Assembly: GCA_026225945.1 (NCBI GenBank)
Contig: JAMJFZ010001223.1
Span: 1 to 64,000, forward strand
DNA: 64,000 nucleotides
DNA from: Cricetomys ansorgei
Lineage: Eukaryota; Chordata; Mammalia; Rodentia; Nesomyidae
Reading direction: 5' to 3'
Positions 59,991 through 64,000 of the stretch are shown in pieces. The first letter of the stretch is position 1; the number at the start of each line of letters is the position of its first letter. The notes beneath the pieces are model-generated. The model had not been told where the DNA came from. It made no database searches and saw nothing but the letters and a program-made list of their open reading frames with translations. A program made the translations under genes and the position numbers.

Positions 59991-60382
59991 TCCTCTTTAC
60001 TCTGCTGTCAATTTACTCCACAACAGACTAAAAATGATTCCAGGTACTGTGAGAGGCATGTTTTCTGGGTAAGCCATAGACAATGAAGCTGAACACATAA
60101 AATTCTTCCTTTTTTCTCTGGATTTAAAATCCACTATGAATATGCATGGAGGTCTCACTTCTTCTCATTTTCATCATTAGGGTAGGGACAATTTTTGCTA
60201 CATTCTATCTCTACTAGATGTCTAATCTGTATACCAAACAACAATGCTCCCAACTCTCTGTATTAGTTATGGTTTCCTGCACATACAGTATCAGACAAGT
60301 ACTTCATCAATGACTCAATATGCATCTCTCCTAATAGAGGACATTTAAAATAATAAAAACAAAGAAGGCAAATAAAGATAGT

Positions 60383-60403
60383 AAGAAAGAGAGAAAGAAA
60401 GAG

Positions 60404-60454
<51 letters not shown>

Positions 60455-60457
60455 AAT
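60383..60457. repeat. (GAAA)n microsatellite
   Basis: About 75 bp of gaaa units with some gaga interruptions at both ends, in a longer purine-rich stretch (60341-60480). The minus-strand frame through it encodes Phe/Leu/Ser repeats and is not a gene. Confidence 0.95.
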
Positions 60458-60479
60458 AGAGAGAAAAATAGAGCCAAAG

Positions 60480-63400
60480 TAACTAAAGACAGGCAGAAAG
60501 CAACACAAGTAGGAGAAAAAAATTATAAATGATGGATGTAGATAGAAAGGCATCTATAGAGGAAAGAAGAAGTAAGAATGAAAGAGTGAATGAGTAAAAG
60601 ATTATTGGGAAGGTTTTACTTATGTATTAAATGGTATATATTTGTATCCATGTAGTTAAATTCATGTAAAAACAATTAATGAGAAAATAGTTCAGGAATG
60701 AGCAAAGTAGGAAATATAGGTATTTCAGTTTGCTCCAAACGAAGTGGGTTAATTTTAGTTACAGTACATTGTGAAAAACAAAGAAAAAAACTCAAACAAA
60801 AATTGATATTTGGTTAACAATGATTTCTCTTGCCTAAGGACAACAAATTCTTTCACTCTCAGAATTTCTTTGCTATAGACCTTGATTTAGAGTTCAGGCC
60901 TTCTATTGTTTCCATTTGCATATCTATTAATCGCCTTTCTCTTATCATGTTTACATTGTAATACTGGTAAAATTGTTTCAGAGTGGACAGGAGAAGCAGG
61001 AGTATATGTGAAGTTTTGGAGGGAGGAAAGAGAAGGGAAGATACAATGTTTATATGGTAATTACAAAAATAAAAGCAAACACAAACTCTTTGTGGAAGTA
61101 TTTCTTAGGCCCACCTTCTTAGGCAGATGCCAAATAAGCAAAACATGCAGTGTTCCATGGAAAGAGCTACTGGTACATGTGGAGAGCAAAGAAAGCAGAT
61201 TGGGATAGTGTGAAAATGAAATCTTTTTGTTTCTGTTAGGAAGGCAGGAAAGGAGCCCAGGCAAGTGCACCCCTTTCCAAACCCCAAATTATAGATTCTG
61301 GGCGACTACTATCTTGCATCCCTGCTAAATGTATTTATCTCTATGATGTCAAGAACTCCAGAACTCCACATATTTCAGGAACCTGTCCTGGCCAAAGAAG
61401 TCACTAGAACTTAAATTGCCTCAAACATAAGGAGCCGTTGCAGTGTCATGGAGGAAGCAGAATCCCCTATAAAATTATTTTTATTCAGAGAAGTTCAAGG
61501 AAGAATGACAAAAAATCTTCAAGGTGCAAGCCTGAACTAGAGGGTTTCAGCCTCTGAGACTGAATTAAACTCTGATCAGCAGTCTTCTCCACAGCCTCTA
61601 CATGCTACTGTTTTCATCTCCTGCTCTTTGTTTGACCTTCAGTTTCTTCTTCTCTTCTACCTTTCTTCTCCTTCTACTTCCTCTTTAAACTTTCAGTTCT
61701 ATTCACTATTTCTTTTTATATATTGAAAGTTGGGAATAAACGCATGTTCCACCATAAGAAATGATGAGAGTAGGAGAAATAATCTTCACCAGAGAAGTGA
61801 TGTAATGGTTATCCAATATTATTGCCTTATATGACAGTGATCCCATCACAAATACAAAACAGGTTCACTCTTAATGTCATACAAGTATAAACGTTTTCAT
61901 GTTCCATTTCAGAAGGAGGCTCCTCATCAGCATCAGTGAAGCCAATAAGAGCAGCTAATTTAAGAATCTTAATTTCACTACTACTTGGTTTCCAACTCAT
62001 TGTGAAATTTTCTATGGTTCAACTGAGGAGGATATAAACTCATATATGTTTCATTATTTCCGATTGCACCATATGCAAAATATTAAATGTAATTGATAGT
62101 GAAAAGTTTGATTACATATATTTTTACAAAGTATCTGTTTTGACAGTCACTTTTTTGATAGATTAACATTATTTCATTTTACCAATGACATCTGCATTCA
62201 GGAAAAATTTCCATTATGTTAACTATTGGCAACAACACAAAGTTATATAACCTTTATGAGTGATGTGAGACCATACTCTAAAGTCTTCTGTTACATAATG
62301 GATAATATATAGAAATGGCACTTTTCAAATGTCTATGTTGTTATTATGATATTACATGGGTTATAGAAACTACGTAAGATCCTCTAATAGCTACTCTGCT
62401 AAATGGAATGAACCTTGAACTAACAACTCACAAATTATTCTAATACCCATAGATTTGTATCTATCAAAATTTGTCAAAGAAGATTCCCTTTGCTGTTGAC
62501 AGCAATTAGCACAGAAACTGTTTCCATGATTTTAGTATCAATCCTAATGTTGAAGAGTACAGATGTGAGTGCCAAATAACTTCCTTTAAACTATGGTTTT
62601 ATACCACTAGTATAATTGTAGACAGAGAATGATTTAGATGTTTGCTTTATGGGTAGTGACATCAAATCCCAGTGATATTCTCAATTAATGAGACCTGGAT
62701 CTTTTAGTAGTTCATGTGGCCATTTTGTTCAATATTTTTTTATTGAACTGAGCTTCCCTTTATCTATATTTTTATGTTTCCCCCTCCATAATGAAAATAA
62801 CTTTTATTTATACCTTTTAACTAATTTATACATAGTATATATTGATTTTATTCTTTAATTTAGTTGGATTCTTATATCTTCTATATTTCCCTACCTATTG
62901 ACTTTCATGTACTTTATATGTCTGTCACTCATTTTCTCTATCTGTACTTCTGTTTCTCTCTGTAAAATCACACATACAAAAAAACAAAAATCAAAACAAA
63001 CAAAAGCCCAATAAAACAAATTGCACAGAAAAAGAATGAAAAGAAAAATATGTGCAGTCATTTTGTTTTGGCTAACTATTCTAGTTTATGGACTTTGAGA
63101 CACTTGGAAACATTTAAACTTGCTATTTTGAAGCCCTTACATTGGGTTTCAGTTGAATTTCATTTTTCAGAGTACCTGTTGGAGAATTAGTGGGTTCTGG
63201 TGGAGGGATATAATTTTGGCTGTTAATATTATATTTTTCCTCACCTGGTATCTAGGCCTCTGGAGGTAGAATAGTTTAGGTGATTTTAAGTGTTGATATT
63301 CTTGTCCGTGTTGTGTGAGATTTCCAACCCTTGGTTTTGTTGTTATCTTTGGATCTTAGCAAAATTGTTGTGTCTGAGAATTTTCTGATCAGAAATGTCA

Positions 63401-64000
63401 TAATAATTTATTCTGGTAGGAGCTATGGAAAAATGAAAAAGGGTGGATGTCTACACCAAGAGATGTGATTCCCACAAAGTGGGAGGTGTGCTAAGAAGGG
63501 TATATTATGGCAGTAGGCTGTAAGGAGGACAGAGAATATATCTGTAGGGACAGTAATGAAAGAGATATGGGACCATAGTTCTGTACTAGGTATTGTAATC
63601 TCCGGTAGATGGAGTTGATACAGAAGAGTGTCACTTTCAAGCAGTTGCAATGCAGCTATGGACTCGAATGTAGAAGTACTAACGTACAATGAAAAGGCCT
63701 CTAATGTGGGGATGGTCAATATTGGCAGGATCCTTGGTAAAACTGGAAACTTGAGAAAATGCCATATTTGTATACACTGGGTCATGCTCTCCAGAGACAG
63801 ACTTGGTGGATTACATTCTTACATATTTAAATATAGTAGAACTGTCACCTTTGCAATAAATATGTGCCTAGAAGAAGGATATATGATAATTATTAGGATA
63901 GATTCTATTGGAAGAGAATGCAAGAAACATGAGGCTTCTTTCACATGAATAGTTCTATTCATGGAAAGATTATGATCCACACAATGCTCAGGATATTGGA
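60480..64000. other. Unassigned AT-rich DNA at the right edge
   Basis: No gene is supported. A pyrimidine-rich patch lies at 61610-61690 and an A-rich tract with CAAA/AAAC units at 62970-63060. The block after it (about 63060-63950) has few AT runs and could be part of an old L1 5' region, but I saw no decisive motif. Two overlapping frames at 63423-63785 (-) and 63628-63948 (+), of 120 and 106 codons, have no recognisable domain. Confidence 0.5.

Noticed and set aside
60263..60553. 96-codon minus-strand frame with Phe-Leu-Ser repeats
   Set aside because: It is a translation of the GAAA microsatellite.
63423..63948. Overlapping 120- and 106-codon frames on opposite strands
   Set aside because: No Kozak, splice or domain support. 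Two overlapping open frames on both strands suggest low stop density, not coding. Possible old L1-derived DNA, unproven.

Overview
The window is the left end of a mammalian chromosome, almost certainly from a muroid rodent. It opens with about 14.0 kb of telomeric repeat (CCCTAA on the + strand, reading inward from the end). It then carries B1 SINEs, an Lx-type L1 tail and betaretroviral (class II) and gammaretroviral (class I) endogenous proviruses typical of rodents. The telomere passes straight into ordinary AT-rich DNA. I see no satellite or subtelomeric repeat block.

Layout. 1-14036: telomere. 14037-21276: AT-rich DNA with two antisense B1 elements and no gene I can support. 21277-41801 (minus strand): one large gene, assembled here from 14 coding exons whose splice sites and phases all agree. 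41802-46586: AT-rich spacer with a degenerate telomere-like patch at about 45.5 kb. 46587-56585: a decayed gammaretrovirus-like provirus on the + strand (protease, RT, RNase H, integrase, env). It is interrupted at 49058-54051 by a complete LTR-to-LTR betaretrovirus-like provirus on the minus strand, with a perfect 6-bp target duplication. About 56770-59990: another LTR followed by a lysine-type primer binding site, a decayed betaretroviral matrix-like region and ERV-like non-coding DNA. 59990-64000: microsatellites and unassigned DNA.

The gene is the main content. It encodes a secreted or surface protein of about 3,842 residues if one extra G is discounted. The order is signal peptide, trypsin-like domain 1, a giant tryptophan-rich repeat domain of nearly 3,000 residues in a single 9,068-bp exon, a short linker, trypsin-like domains 2 and 3, and a hydrophobic C-terminal tail. 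All three protease domains have lost the catalytic serine, and two have also lost the histidine, so this is a polyserase-like chain of pseudoproteases. The repeat domain is anchored by Trp about every 11 residues. A single extra G in a GGGG run at 30763-30766 breaks the frame in this copy. Without it, every one of the 13 splice phases closes on a final in-frame stop. I do not assign a gene symbol.
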